A stretch of 64,000 nt of DNA from Myxococcus stipitatus (GTDB lineage: Bacteria > Myxococcota > Myxococcia > Myxococcales > Myxococcaceae), in contig NZ_JAKCFI010000006.1 in the NCBI RefSeq assembly GCF_021412625.1, positions 248,001-312,000 of the forward strand, written 5' to 3'. The notes beneath the pieces were generated by a model. That model did no database searches. It was given only the letters and a program-made list of their open reading frames with translations, and was not told the origin of the DNA. How positions within the stretch are numbered: the first letter of the stretch is position 1; the number at the start of each line of letters is the position of its first letter. Shown piece after piece: positions 57,037-64,000 of this stretch. Made by a program: the position numbers and the translations under genes.

Positions 57037-58434
57037 TCAGCGCTGGAAGTCCACGCCCACGCCCGCGCCCACCGTCACGCCGCGCACCAGGTGGCCATCG
57101 GCCTGGGGGAAGTGGACCGTGCCGCCCGAGCCCCAGGCGTACAGGTAGTTCATCAACCGCTGACGCAGCTCCATCCCCACCGAGTAACGCGGCCTGTCGC
57201 CCAGCGCCGTCAGCACCGTGCGCGCCAGCACGCGCGTGCGGCCTCCCGGCAGCTCGAAGCCCGCGGACACGTCCAGGTCCGTGCGGCCGAAGCCGTGGTA
57301 CTGCGCGGCCAGGCTCCCCAGCAGCAGCAGCGAGTCCGGGCCGCCCTTCGCGATGGACGCCTCCAGGTAGCCCGCGAAGCCGTCCTCCAGCTCCTCCTCC
57401 GCGATGGGCTGCTCCGACAGGCCCGTGCCGGAGAAGCGCGCCAGCTCGTAGTCCGGGCCGAACATGCCGAAGCGGAAGCGGCCTCCCTGCTTGCGTCCCT
57501 GGAGCGTGACGCTCAGCTGCGTGCCGGACGCCGTCTGCCCCTCCAACGCCACGCCCAGCAGCACGCCGCCCGCCGCCGAGTGCTCCGAGTCGAACCGCGC
57601 GCCACCCGCCAACAGGGCCCAGGCGCGCAGCCGCTCGCCCTTGTACAGCGCGATGTCGCCCCCCACCGAGACCAGCGTCAGGTTGGGCGCCTCGCCGCCC
57701 GCGTCGCCCACGTCGTGCGCGCCCGACAGGCGCAAGAGGTACCGGTCGAACTTGCCCGCGTCGTCGCTGCCCGCGCGCCCCAGGTCCAGCATCAGCTCGC
57801 CCGCGAAGATGCGCGCGCCGAGCACGTCGCTGGCCAGCACCTCCGCGCGCACCGGCCCCTTCGTCACCGTCAGCGAACCGCCCGCCGGGTGGTAGTCCGG
57901 CGACAGCACGTTGCTGTAGCGCCCCACCAGGTAGCCGCGCCCCAGCGACTCGTCCACGAAGGGCTCCACGCGCAGATGGAACGGGCGCCCCTCCTGGCCG
58001 ATGCGCAACATGCGCACCACCTGGCCGATGTCGCTCAGCTCGTCCCAGTCCTCGCGACGCAGGTGCGCGCCATAGTCGCCGTCCGTCTGCTTCGGCTCCT
58101 CGTCCACCATCCGCAGCCGCAGGTTCGCCCCCAGCCGCAGCACGAAGGTGTCCCCCTTCGTCAGGCCCAGCACCGGCTGGACGCGGACGAACAGGTCCTG
58201 CCCGCCGCCCGGCGTCCCCGACGGAAGGCTCAGCGCCCCCGCCTCCAGCTGACCACTGAAGTGGAACCCCTCGCCGCCCTTGCGACTGCCCGGGGGCACC
58301 GGCTCGTCGAGCCGCGCCGCGGACACGGGGGAGTCGAAGCCGCTGGAGGTCTCCTCCGCGGGCCCCTCTTCATAGATGGTGGAGCTCTGCGTCGAGACGA
58401 GGGACAGGAGGACGAGGAGAGGGGCGCCGGTCAT
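57037..58434 (-). CDS. Outer-membrane beta-barrel-like protein, unknown
   Basis: 465 residues. Short signal-like N-terminus (MTGAPLLVLLSLVSTQ), then many amphipathic beta-strands with loops: DLFVRVQPVLGLTKGDTFVL, GGSLTVTKGPVRAEVLASDV, FAGELMLDLGRAGSDDAGKF, ALEGQTASGTQLSVTLQGRK, and final VGAGVGVDFQR with an aromatic near the C-terminus. This is the pattern of a surface barrel or porin-like protein of the myxobacterial envelope. Family not recognised. The start is the first in-frame ATG, with G-rich sequence before it. Convergent with the multi-PAS kinase gene. Confidence 0.7.
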   Translation of the reverse strand: MTGAPLLVLLSLVSTQSSTIYEEGPAEETSSGFDSPVSAARLDEPVPPGSRKGGEGFHFSGQLEAGALSLPSGTPGGGQDLFVRVQPVLGLTKGDTFVLRLGANLRLRMVDEEPKQTDGDYGAHLRREDWDELSDIGQVVRMLRIGQEGRPFHLRVEPFVDESLGRGYLVGRYSNVLSPDYHPAGGSLTVTKGPVRAEVLASDVLGARIFAGELMLDLGRAGSDDAGKFDRYLLRLSGAHDVGDAGGEAPNLTLVSVGGDIALYKGERLRAWALLAGGARFDSEHSAAGGVLLGVALEGQTASGTQLSVTLQGRKQGGRFRFGMFGPDYELARFSGTGLSEQPIAEEELEDGFAGYLEASIAKGGPDSLLLLGSLAAQYHGFGRTDLDVSAGFELPGGRTRVLARTVLTALGDRPRYSVGMELRQRLMNYLYAWGSGGTVHFPQADGHLVRGVTVGAGVGVDFQR

Positions 58435-58563
58435 CGTCCCCCGAGTCTACCCGGGCTCGCGCGCCGACGAAGGACCCGACACCTTCCCGTGTGGGTGGTG
58501 CTGGGGTGACTCGGCACACCGCGCGCGCTTCACCGGAAGTGCGACACACCCGTGGCACACCCG

Positions 58564-60171
58564 TCAGTGGAACCGGCCCCCCTCGTCATCCGAGCCCGCC
58601 GGGAGGATGGCGCGGTGGGGTCGCTCCTCCGCCGCGCCCACCAGCCAGCGCGACAACAGGCGGATGCCCGACGCGAACAGCCCGTCCTCCCCGCTGCGCA
58701 GCGCCTCGAAGAGCGACTCGTCCAGCACGGAGTCCTCCGGGTCGATGATGAGCTCCTCGGGCTCCAGGGACTTGAGCAGCGGGCTCTGGTCGAACACCGT
58801 CTCCAGCGGGTGGGGACGCAGCCGGTGCAGCCCAGCCTCCGCGACGGCGTCCAGGAACTCCACCCAGCGCGCATCCGCCCGCGCCAGCGGCGCCACCTCC
58901 ACCACCCCGCCGAGCCCCGCGAGCTCCGCCATCAGCGACACCCGCACGCGGCGGATGGCGCGCGCCACCGCGTCGTCCGGCGCCCGCGCCTCCCAGCTCA
59001 GGTTCAGCTCCGAGTCCAACCCCAGGCTGCGGTTGGTGGTGTTGGCCGAGCCCAGCGTGAGGAAGCCATCGTCCACCACCATCACCTTCGAGTGGATATA
59101 GGTGTGGACATCCACCCCCGTCTGCTCGTCGCGCGCCGCCGAGCAGTAGACGCGGAAGACATGCCCCGTCCGCCGCGCCACGTGCTCGAGCGTGCGCAAC
59201 AGCCGCACCTGGGCCACGCCCATGGCGAGCTGCTCCCGCAGCGCCTCCGGCTCGCGCGGCAGCACCAGCACCACCTGGAGGCGGGGACGCCCCGCCGCGC
59301 GGAAGCGCCGCACCAGCGCCTGGAAGATGGCGCGCGAGGAGAAGTACTGGTTCTCGATGTAGATGAAGCGGTCGGCCGCGTCGATGGCGTCCAGGTAGAG
59401 CGAGCGCACCTCCTGCACCGCCTCCTGCGGCGGCAGCAGCGTCTTTCCGAAGGTGCGGCTGAGCGCCACAGGCCCCGGCGGCGCGGGGACGCTCGCGCTG
59501 AAGCCCACGTCGTCGCGGGACACGCGGGGCAGCCTCAGCTCGCCGCCCCCCGAGTGCGCCCACCGCGCCTCGAACAGCTCCGTCAGCCGGTCCACCACCG
59601 GCCCCGTGAGCACCGCCTGCACGTCGTGGTAGGGGCCGTGGGGTTCGCGCCCGCTGTCGCAGCGCAGCGGCGAGCGCGCCACGTGCGCCCGGTCGTCCCA
59701 CCGGCAATCGCAGACATCCATGCCGCCGCTGAACGCCACCACGCCGTCGATGACGACCAGCTTCTGGTGGTGCGCGCCATACAGCGGACTGGAGGCGTCG
59801 AAGCGGAAGCGCACCCGCTCGTTCGTCGTCCAGTTGAAGAGCAGGTGCTGCATCCACTCGCGCTCCATCGCGAGCAGCAGGCTGAAGTCCCACGCCAGGA
59901 CGTAGACGTGCAGCTCCGGGTTGGCCCGGCACAGCTCGTCCAGCATGGGCAACAGCCGCGCCTCGCCCCCGCGCGCCTCGTCGAGGTCCTCACCGCGCAG
60001 CAGCGACACGTCGCTGTCGAACTGCCAGCCCGTCATCACGATGTAGCGCCGGGCCTTCTTCGCGGCCCGGTACAGCTCCCGGTAGTAGGCGCGCCCGTCC
60101 ACCAGCACGCCCGCGTCCGCCGTCTCCTCCACCGTCCAGCAGTTGCGCCCGGGAATGATGATGCGCCTCAC
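58564..60171 (-). CDS. Phospholipase D-like protein with two HKD motifs
   Basis: 535 residues. First motif HHQKLVVIDGVVAFSGGMD (~residues 137-155), second HSKVMVVDDGFLTLGSANTT (~357-376), both complete HxKxxxxD. Other family blocks: YIVMTGWQFDSDVSLL and FIYIENQYFSS. Two HKD halves form one active site that hydrolyses or transfers phosphodiesters (phospholipase D or cardiolipin-synthase-like). The very C-terminal ~100 residues (VEVAPLARADARWVEFLDAV...) fit the eukaryote-like PLD form. GTG 60171 start; ribosome site weak. Substrate and location inferred; no signal peptide. Confidence 0.92.
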   Translation of the reverse strand: MRRIIIPGRNCWTVEETADAGVLVDGRAYYRELYRAAKKARRYIVMTGWQFDSDVSLLRGEDLDEARGGEARLLPMLDELCRANPELHVYVLAWDFSLLLAMEREWMQHLLFNWTTNERVRFRFDASSPLYGAHHQKLVVIDGVVAFSGGMDVCDCRWDDRAHVARSPLRCDSGREPHGPYHDVQAVLTGPVVDRLTELFEARWAHSGGGELRLPRVSRDDVGFSASVPAPPGPVALSRTFGKTLLPPQEAVQEVRSLYLDAIDAADRFIYIENQYFSSRAIFQALVRRFRAAGRPRLQVVLVLPREPEALREQLAMGVAQVRLLRTLEHVARRTGHVFRVYCSAARDEQTGVDVHTYIHSKVMVVDDGFLTLGSANTTNRSLGLDSELNLSWEARAPDDAVARAIRRVRVSLMAELAGLGGVVEVAPLARADARWVEFLDAVAEAGLHRLRPHPLETVFDQSPLLKSLEPEELIIDPEDSVLDESLFEALRSGEDGLFASGIRLLSRWLVGAAEERPHRAILPAGSDDEGGRFH

Positions 60172-60201
60172 CCGTCACCACCCCCTCGCCGCCCTCCCGA
60201 C

Positions 60202-60441
60202 TCAGCCCACGAAGACGATGCGCCGGCCCGTCGCCAGCGTCATGTCGCGCGACGACACCACCTGCTTCACCTTCTTCACCTCACCGCCCACCGTGTCGAA
60301 CGCCGCCGCGATGAGGTCGCCCAGCGTCATCTGCACCTGGCGCGCGCGCCGCCCCGCGCCCGTCACCGCGCGCCTCGTCGTCACCTTCACCTGCCGAGCC
60401 TTCCGCTGGATGCCCTGTCCACGCCGCTGAGCCTTCGCCAT
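60202..60441 (-). CDS. Small basic protein, unknown
   Basis: 79 residues: highly basic N-terminal half (MAKAQRRGQGIQRKARQVKV..., TGAGRRARQVQMTLGDLIAA), then AFDTVGGEVKKVKQVVSSRD. No cysteines or membrane segment. GGAGAAG upstream of ATG 60441 supports it as real. A nucleic-acid-binding or nucleoid role is plausible from charge alone; no family recognised. Lies just before the PLD-like gene on the same strand. Confidence 0.55.
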   Translation of the reverse strand: MAKAQRRGQGIQRKARQVKVTTRRAVTGAGRRARQVQMTLGDLIAAAFDTVGGEVKKVKQVVSSRDMTLATGRRIVFVG

Positions 60442-60822
60442 GGGTTCTTCTCCAAGGTTGAGGAGTTGCCTGCACCACCACCGCACCCGCCCGCCGCCGC
60501 CCGCCCTCCACGGCAAAGCAACGCGCATGCCGCTAGCCAACCCCTTGTTTTCACTGGGGCCGACCGCTCGCTCCCTCCCCCTCCGAGCCTGGAAGGACTG
60601 CCATTTTTTCAGTCCGGCGTGCGATTTCCGCCAGTCGCGCCCGCCCGCACCCGCCCCCACCTCCACTGTCCACCAGCGCACAACGACACATGACACATGG
60701 GTCAACTCCGCCCCAATTCCATACGTCCTCGCATAGCGGAAAAGTTTAGACATATCAGTCAATTTGAAAATCATTGAGAAACCCGCTTCAATGTCTTTCA
60801 ACGCACCCCAGGACGAGCGCGC
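60442..60822. promoter_or_regulatory. Long intergenic region with AT-rich promoter zone
   Basis: No gene seen. An inverted repeat GGACTG (60595-60600) / CAGTCC (60610-60615) has a 9-base loop with six T, but no T-run after it, so not a clear terminator. The last ~100 bp are AT-rich (TTTAGACATATCAGTCAATT, 60745-60764) compared with the 70% GC around and should hold the promoter of the downstream V4R-like gene; no consensus -35/-10 pair stands out. Confidence 0.4.
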
Positions 60823-61404
60823 ATGGAATTGAAAATCCCGCAGGTCCCGAGTCAGACAGAAGCGAAGGCCCCCCTCACCGCCTTCCAGGGAGTCGAGGTC
60901 GTGGGCCAGTCCATCCTCGCCATCGTCAACGGCATGGAGCTGGCGCAGGCCCGCGCCCTGCGAATCCTGGCGGAGAACGGCATCACTCCGCTGGAGGCCA
61001 AGACGTGGTACCCGATGCCAGCGCTGTTGAAATCATTCAGTCTGGTTTTCGAGAAGATTGGCCCCAGCACGGTGCGAACGATTGGCCGGAAGATTCCAGA
61101 CAGCGCGCATTTCCCTCCCGACATCGACACGCTGGAGAAGGGCTTGCGCGCGGTGGACCTGGCGTACCGGATGAACCACCGTGGCAAGGGCGCCATCGGC
61201 GGTTATCACTTCGAACCGGTGGACCGGCGCAACGCGAGGATGCGCTGCGACAATCCCTATCCGTGCGACCTGGACTACGGCCTGCTCGAGGCCATCACCG
61301 ACCGCTTCCGACCCAAGGATTCGCTGTGGGTCCGTATTGAACATGACTCCAAGAGTTGCCGCCGTCGCGGCGACGGGGCCTGCACATACAACATCAGTTG
61401 GTAG
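60823..61404 (+). CDS. V4R/DUF2378-like ligand-binding protein
   Basis: 193 residues. The C-terminal part (DLDYGLLEAITDRFRPKDSL, VRIEHDSKSCRRRGDGACTY) resembles the cysteine-containing end of 4-vinyl-reductase-like (V4R) and DUF2378 proteins, which bind hydrophobic ligands or heme. Middle helices (PALLKSFSLVFEKIGPSTVR) fit the same fold. Cytoplasmic. Four cysteines (two near CDNPYPC, two near CRRRGDGAC) could bind metal. ATG 60823 with AGGACGAG upstream. Assignment is by pattern only, so the exact family is uncertain. Followed on the same strand by the diiron protein, 117 bp later. Confidence 0.5.
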   Translation: MELKIPQVPSQTEAKAPLTAFQGVEVVGQSILAIVNGMELAQARALRILAENGITPLEAKTWYPMPALLKSFSLVFEKIGPSTVRTIGRKIPDSAHFPPDIDTLEKGLRAVDLAYRMNHRGKGAIGGYHFEPVDRRNARMRCDNPYPCDLDYGLLEAITDRFRPKDSLWVRIEHDSKSCRRRGDGACTYNISW

Positions 61405-61521
61405 CCCACACCACCGGCCCGCCGCGTCCGCCCCATCAGCCTCGCGGGGGATGTGAGTGATTCGAGAGGGACCCCCTTCCGCCGAGGGCCGGGGCGGGAG
61501 GGCGCAACCGGGAGGGACAAC

Positions 61522-62301
61522 ATGAAGGCCGTGCTCCAACACATCGCGGTGTGCGAGGAGCGGTTCGCCTCACACCCGTTCTTCTCAGACCTGCGCCAGG
61601 ACCGCCCGCTGGAGCAGGTGATGGCGTTCGCGCCGCGGCTGGCGTTCTGGGTGATGACCTTCCAGGACGTGCTGCGCCTCAACGCCCACTTCGTGCAGGA
61701 CGCGCACCTCAAGGCGCTGGCCACGCGGCACCACGCGGAGGAGGGCGGGCACGACCAGTGGTTCGAGGACGACATCGCCGCGCTGACGGGCGGGTCGCTG
61801 AGCATCGGCACGATGTACGGCAAGGCGCACGCGAAGACGCGCGACGCGGCCTACGCCATCATCAGCGAGGTGCACCGGCCGCTGGACGACCGGCTGCGCA
61901 TCGTCCTCTTGTGGGCGCTGGAGTCCACCAGCCACGTGTTCTTCAGCCGCACGGCCATCCTCACCGCGGCGCGGGGGGCGGACGAGCGGCTCAAGTACTT
62001 CTCCGACCACCACATGCGCGCGGAGGCCCAGCACGCCATGTTCGAGCAGCAGCTGGCCGAGGAGCTGGAGGCCATGGAGCTGGGCCCGGACCTGCGCGCG
62101 GAGGCGCTGGCCGTGGTGGAGCGCATCTACGCGGCGTTCGACACCATGTTCGACGGGCTGCGCATCCACCTGGAGCACGAGCGCGCCGACGAGGCCCGGC
62201 CGCGCCTGGCGATGCCCGCGAACCCGGACGAGGCGCCCGCGAGCGACGACGCGTCCGCCGAGGACACCGTCATCCAGCTCACCGGGGAGCGCGCCGCCTG
62301 A
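61522..62301 (+). CDS. Iron-containing redox enzyme, heme-oxygenase-like diiron fold
   Basis: 259 residues. Helical TENA/heme-oxygenase-type fold: RLAFWVMTFQDVLRLNAHFV, LATRHHAEEGGHDQWFEDDI (first E/H metal ligands), IVLLWALESTSHVFFSRTAI and HMRAEAQHAMFEQQ (second set). The EExxH and ExxH spacing fits the HDO (heme-oxygenase-like diiron) superfamily, which oxidises small molecules or C-N/C-C bonds. Substrate unknown. ATG 61522 with GGGAGGG six bases upstream. A hydrophilic tail of ~40 residues follows the core. Same strand as the V4R-like gene; possible functional pair. Confidence 0.78.
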   Translation: MKAVLQHIAVCEERFASHPFFSDLRQDRPLEQVMAFAPRLAFWVMTFQDVLRLNAHFVQDAHLKALATRHHAEEGGHDQWFEDDIAALTGGSLSIGTMYGKAHAKTRDAAYAIISEVHRPLDDRLRIVLLWALESTSHVFFSRTAILTAARGADERLKYFSDHHMRAEAQHAMFEQQLAEELEAMELGPDLRAEALAVVERIYAAFDTMFDGLRIHLEHERADEARPRLAMPANPDEAPASDDASAEDTVIQLTGERAA

Positions 62302-62325
62302 GGGGGCGCGCCCGGGGACTCCACC

Positions 62326-62784
62326 TCAGCGCGACGGCGGGGACAGCACGAGGATGAGCTCCCCGCCCACGTGCTTGCCGGCCTTCTGGTAGACGGCGCC
62401 CTGCCGGCCCAGCTCCACGTCCAGCGTGGGCTGGCGGGGGATGGCGACGCGCACCGTGGCGATGCCGTCCTTCATGCCCAGCAGCTGCAGGGAGGCGTTG
62501 CTGCCGTTGGGCAGCTTCACCTCCACCGGCTTCTTGTCCCCCACCTCCAGCACCTCCATGGAGATGCGCTTGAAGGAGGTGAAGTTGAAGTTCTGCTTCT
62601 CGAACTGCTCCTTCATCTTCACCAGCTCCGGGGGCTCGACCTCGGAGCCCTTCCGGGACGCCAGCACCACCTCCGCCTGGACGCGGACCTTCTGCTCCTC
62701 CTGGGCCCGTGCCACCAGCGGCATGAGCAGCCCCAGTCCCAGTACGGCCAGGAGCACTCGACCCGACGTCACATGCGTTCTCAC
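62326..62784 (-). CDS. Secreted small protein of the sigma-factor operon
   Basis: 152 residues. Signal peptide RVLLAVLGLGLLMPLVARAQ, then a beta-rich domain (VRVQAEVVLASRKGSEVEPP, FNFTSFKRISMEVLEVGDKK, SLQLLGMKDGIATVRVAIPR, GGELILVLSPP). No family recognised. GTG 62784 overlaps the anti-sigma stop by four bases (GTGA), so it is translationally coupled as the third gene of the unit and is likely periplasmic or outer-membrane associated. Confidence 0.78.
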   Translation of the reverse strand: MRTHVTSGRVLLAVLGLGLLMPLVARAQEEQKVRVQAEVVLASRKGSEVEPPELVKMKEQFEKQNFNFTSFKRISMEVLEVGDKKPVEVKLPNGSNASLQLLGMKDGIATVRVAIPRQPTLDVELGRQGAVYQKAGKHVGGELILVLSPPSR

Positions 62785-63422
62785 AGGGGACCTCCCGAAG
62801 GCCTCTCGACGTCCGTCTTCGGCTTGGGGCCGGGCTGCCGGCCTCCCTTGCGAAGACCACCCACATCCTCTTGCAGCTCCTCGTCCTCCTCGGAGGACGA
62901 CGCGCCGTTCTGCACCTCGTCATCCACCAGCCAGATGATGGTGCCACCATTGTCGGTCTCCATCACCACCGGCGCCACCCGGGCGTCCTGGTAGGGTTGG
63001 ATGGCCTTCACCGTCATCCGCTCGCCGGCGTACCCCACCGGGGCCCTGTCCCGCATCAACAGGGGCACCGCCACCAGCGCCAGCACCGCCGCCGTGGCGA
63101 ACGAGGAGACCATGGCCGTGCGCTGGTAGAGGAACATCTCCGACAAGGACAGCCTCAGCCGCTCCAACAGGGGCGGCTTCTCCGGCGTCACCCGCGCCAT
63201 CACCTTCAGGGCGAAGTCCTTGAAGTCGACGTCGTCCACCGCCATGTCCAGGCCGACCCGGAGCAGGCCCGACTCCGCGCGCAGGTCCGCCGCGCGCCCC
63301 GTGCAGTCGCGGCACGCGGAGAGATGGCGCTCCACGTTGACCCGCTCCGCGGGGGTCAGCTCTCCGTCGACGTACGGAGAGAGCATGGGGACGAAACGCT
63401 CACATGCGGGATTTCCGGCCAT
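62781..63422 (-). CDS. Membrane anti-sigma factor with zinc-finger (zf-HC2)
   Basis: 213 residues. N-terminal ASD/zf-HC2 motif CERFVPMLSPYVDGELTPAE, RVNVERHLSACRDCTGRAAD (H-x3-C-x2-C), a linker, one transmembrane helix (TAMVSSFATAAVLALVAVPL), and an extracytoplasmic part ending in a charged tail. It should bind the sigma factor encoded just upstream and release it on an envelope signal. ATG 63422 is chosen with GGGTGAAGG upstream; GTG 63431 is possible. Its stop overlaps the downstream gene start. Confidence 0.9.
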   Translation of the reverse strand: MAGNPACERFVPMLSPYVDGELTPAERVNVERHLSACRDCTGRAADLRAESGLLRVGLDMAVDDVDFKDFALKVMARVTPEKPPLLERLRLSLSEMFLYQRTAMVSSFATAAVLALVAVPLLMRDRAPVGYAGERMTVKAIQPYQDARVAPVVMETDNGGTIIWLVDDEVQNGASSSEEDEELQEDVGGLRKGGRQPGPKPKTDVERPSGGPL

Positions 63423-63494
63423 AACCTTCACCCTGCTCGGTGGTGGGGATGCGATCGCTGTGACGCGGGGGTCCCTCGGATATTCGAGGCCCCC

Positions 63495-64000
63495 TCATTC
63501 GTTCCCCACCCCACTCTTCGCTTCGTCCAACTCCAGGTATTCACTGAGGATTTTCTGGACCTTGGCCCGGGCATGGAAGAGGCGGCTCATCACGGTGCCC
63601 TTGGGGATGTCCAGGGTCCGGGCGAGGTCCTCGTAGGACATGCCCTCGATTTCCCGCAGCAGGAGGATGGCGCGGTGCTTCTCCGGGACGGTGCCCAGGG
63701 CCTCCTGGATTTTCTCCGCCAGCTCCCGCCGCAGCGCGCTCTTCTGGGGGTTGGTGCCCAGGCGGCTGCCCAGCGCGCCGATGCGCGCCTCGGACAGGTC
63801 CATGGCCTGGGTTTCGTCGAACTCCACCGCTTCACCGCCGCCGCCGCGCTTGCGCAGCACGTCGATGCAGATGTTCACGGTGATGCGGTAGAGCCAGGTG
63901 TAGAAGGACGAGTCGCCCTTGAAGTGGTCCAGGTACTTGTAGACCTTGACGAACGCCTCCTGGGAGACGTCCATCGCTTCCTCCTTGTCCTTGAGCATTC
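63495..64000 (-). CDS. ECF RNA polymerase sigma factor (N-terminus beyond window)
   Basis: At least 167 residues, cut at the window end. Region 2: MLKDKEEAMDVSQEAFVKVY and STFYTWLYR-like block (SSFYTWLYRITVNICIDVLR); region 4: LGTVPEKHRAILLLREIEGM, SYEDLARTLDIPKGTVMSRL, FHARAKVQKILSEYL. This is an RpoE-like ECF sigma with a ~30-residue linker between regions (GGGGEAVEFDETQAMDL). It directs RNA polymerase to a specific promoter set and is presumably held by the downstream zf-HC2 protein. 72 bp separate its stop from the anti-sigma start. Confidence 0.95.
   Translation of the reverse strand, partial: MLKDKEEAMDVSQEAFVKVYKYLDHFKGDSSFYTWLYRITVNICIDVLRKRGGGGEAVEFDETQAMDLSEARIGALGSRLGTNPQKSALRRELAEKIQEALGTVPEKHRAILLLREIEGMSYEDLARTLDIPKGTVMSRLFHARAKVQKILSEYLELDEAKSGVGNE

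Noticed and set aside
60595-60615. Hairpin GGACTG/CAGTCC with a T-rich loop as a terminator
   Set aside because: The T-run is in the loop and no U-tract follows the stem in either direction.

Overview
This is one 64 kb stretch of a high-GC (about 70%) bacterial chromosome. The gene content points to a myxobacterium of the Myxococcus/Corallococcus type: two Sit-type lipoprotein toxin/immunity pairs, many large sensor kinases, M56/BlaI signalling, CarboxypepD-regulatory repeat proteins, many GTG/TTG starts and a dense mosaic of short operons on both strands. This is inferred from protein families; no rRNA or tRNA gene was seen to confirm it.

Layout. (1) 0-3 kb: a basic histone-like small protein, a decayed reading frame and a diacylglycerol/lipid kinase that probably starts at CTG. 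(2) 2.6-12.7 kb, an accessory region: a CRISPR array of 13 repeats with no cas genes in view, an IS256-type element reduced to its ends plus transposase stumps, a SitA6-like toxin with its double-CXXC immunity protein, a PQQ-type dehydrogenase lipoprotein, a SitA5-like AHH nuclease toxin with an Imm11 immunity protein, an IS5-type transposase scrap, and a DUF2239/carotenoid-oxygenase pair with a strong promoter and candidate operator that looks transferred. (3) 12.9-18 kb, small-molecule metabolism and regulation: two AraC regulators, a DinB protein, an Old Yellow Enzyme divergent from one AraC gene, and a beta-lactamase-fold lipoprotein. (4) 18-27.6 kb: a CarboxypepD/PDZ repeat protein, hrcA, an EamA transporter, a large secreted protein and a REC-PAS-PAS kinase. 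(5) 27.7-35.2 kb: one giant poly-HAMP hybrid kinase of about 2,480 residues, with 14 units of 276 bp and three receiver domains. (6) 35-51.7 kb: envelope proteins, enzyme-like proteins that lack expected catalytic residues (a GT51-like protein and an E2-like acyltransferase), a HipA/YjjJ kinase, a DJ-1/PfpI protein, a second PQQ-type dehydrogenase lipoprotein, a CPA1 antiporter coupled to an RCK-cNMP regulator, a frameshifted EEP nuclease with an acidic repeat insert, a TPR protein and an aldehyde dehydrogenase. (7) 51.7-57 kb: a BlaI repressor and M56 protease operon with two palindromic operators embedding its promoter, then a multi-PAS kinase. (8) 57-64 kb: an outer-membrane barrel, a phospholipase D-like enzyme, a small basic protein, a V4R-like protein, a heme-oxygenase-fold diiron protein, and an ECF sigma/anti-sigma/secreted-protein operon cut by the window end.

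How genes work together. The Sit pairs would act in kin competition by outer-membrane exchange. The antiporter/RCK pair overlaps by GTGA and should form a regulated cation transport unit. BlaI/M56 is a self-regulated signalling operon. The sigma/anti-sigma/secreted-protein genes are a coupled envelope-stress type unit. The strongest candidates for new biology are the poly-HAMP kinase, the M56 sensor with its heptad-repeat tail, the RCK-cNMP antiporter regulator and the remodelled CRISPR/IS/Sit region.
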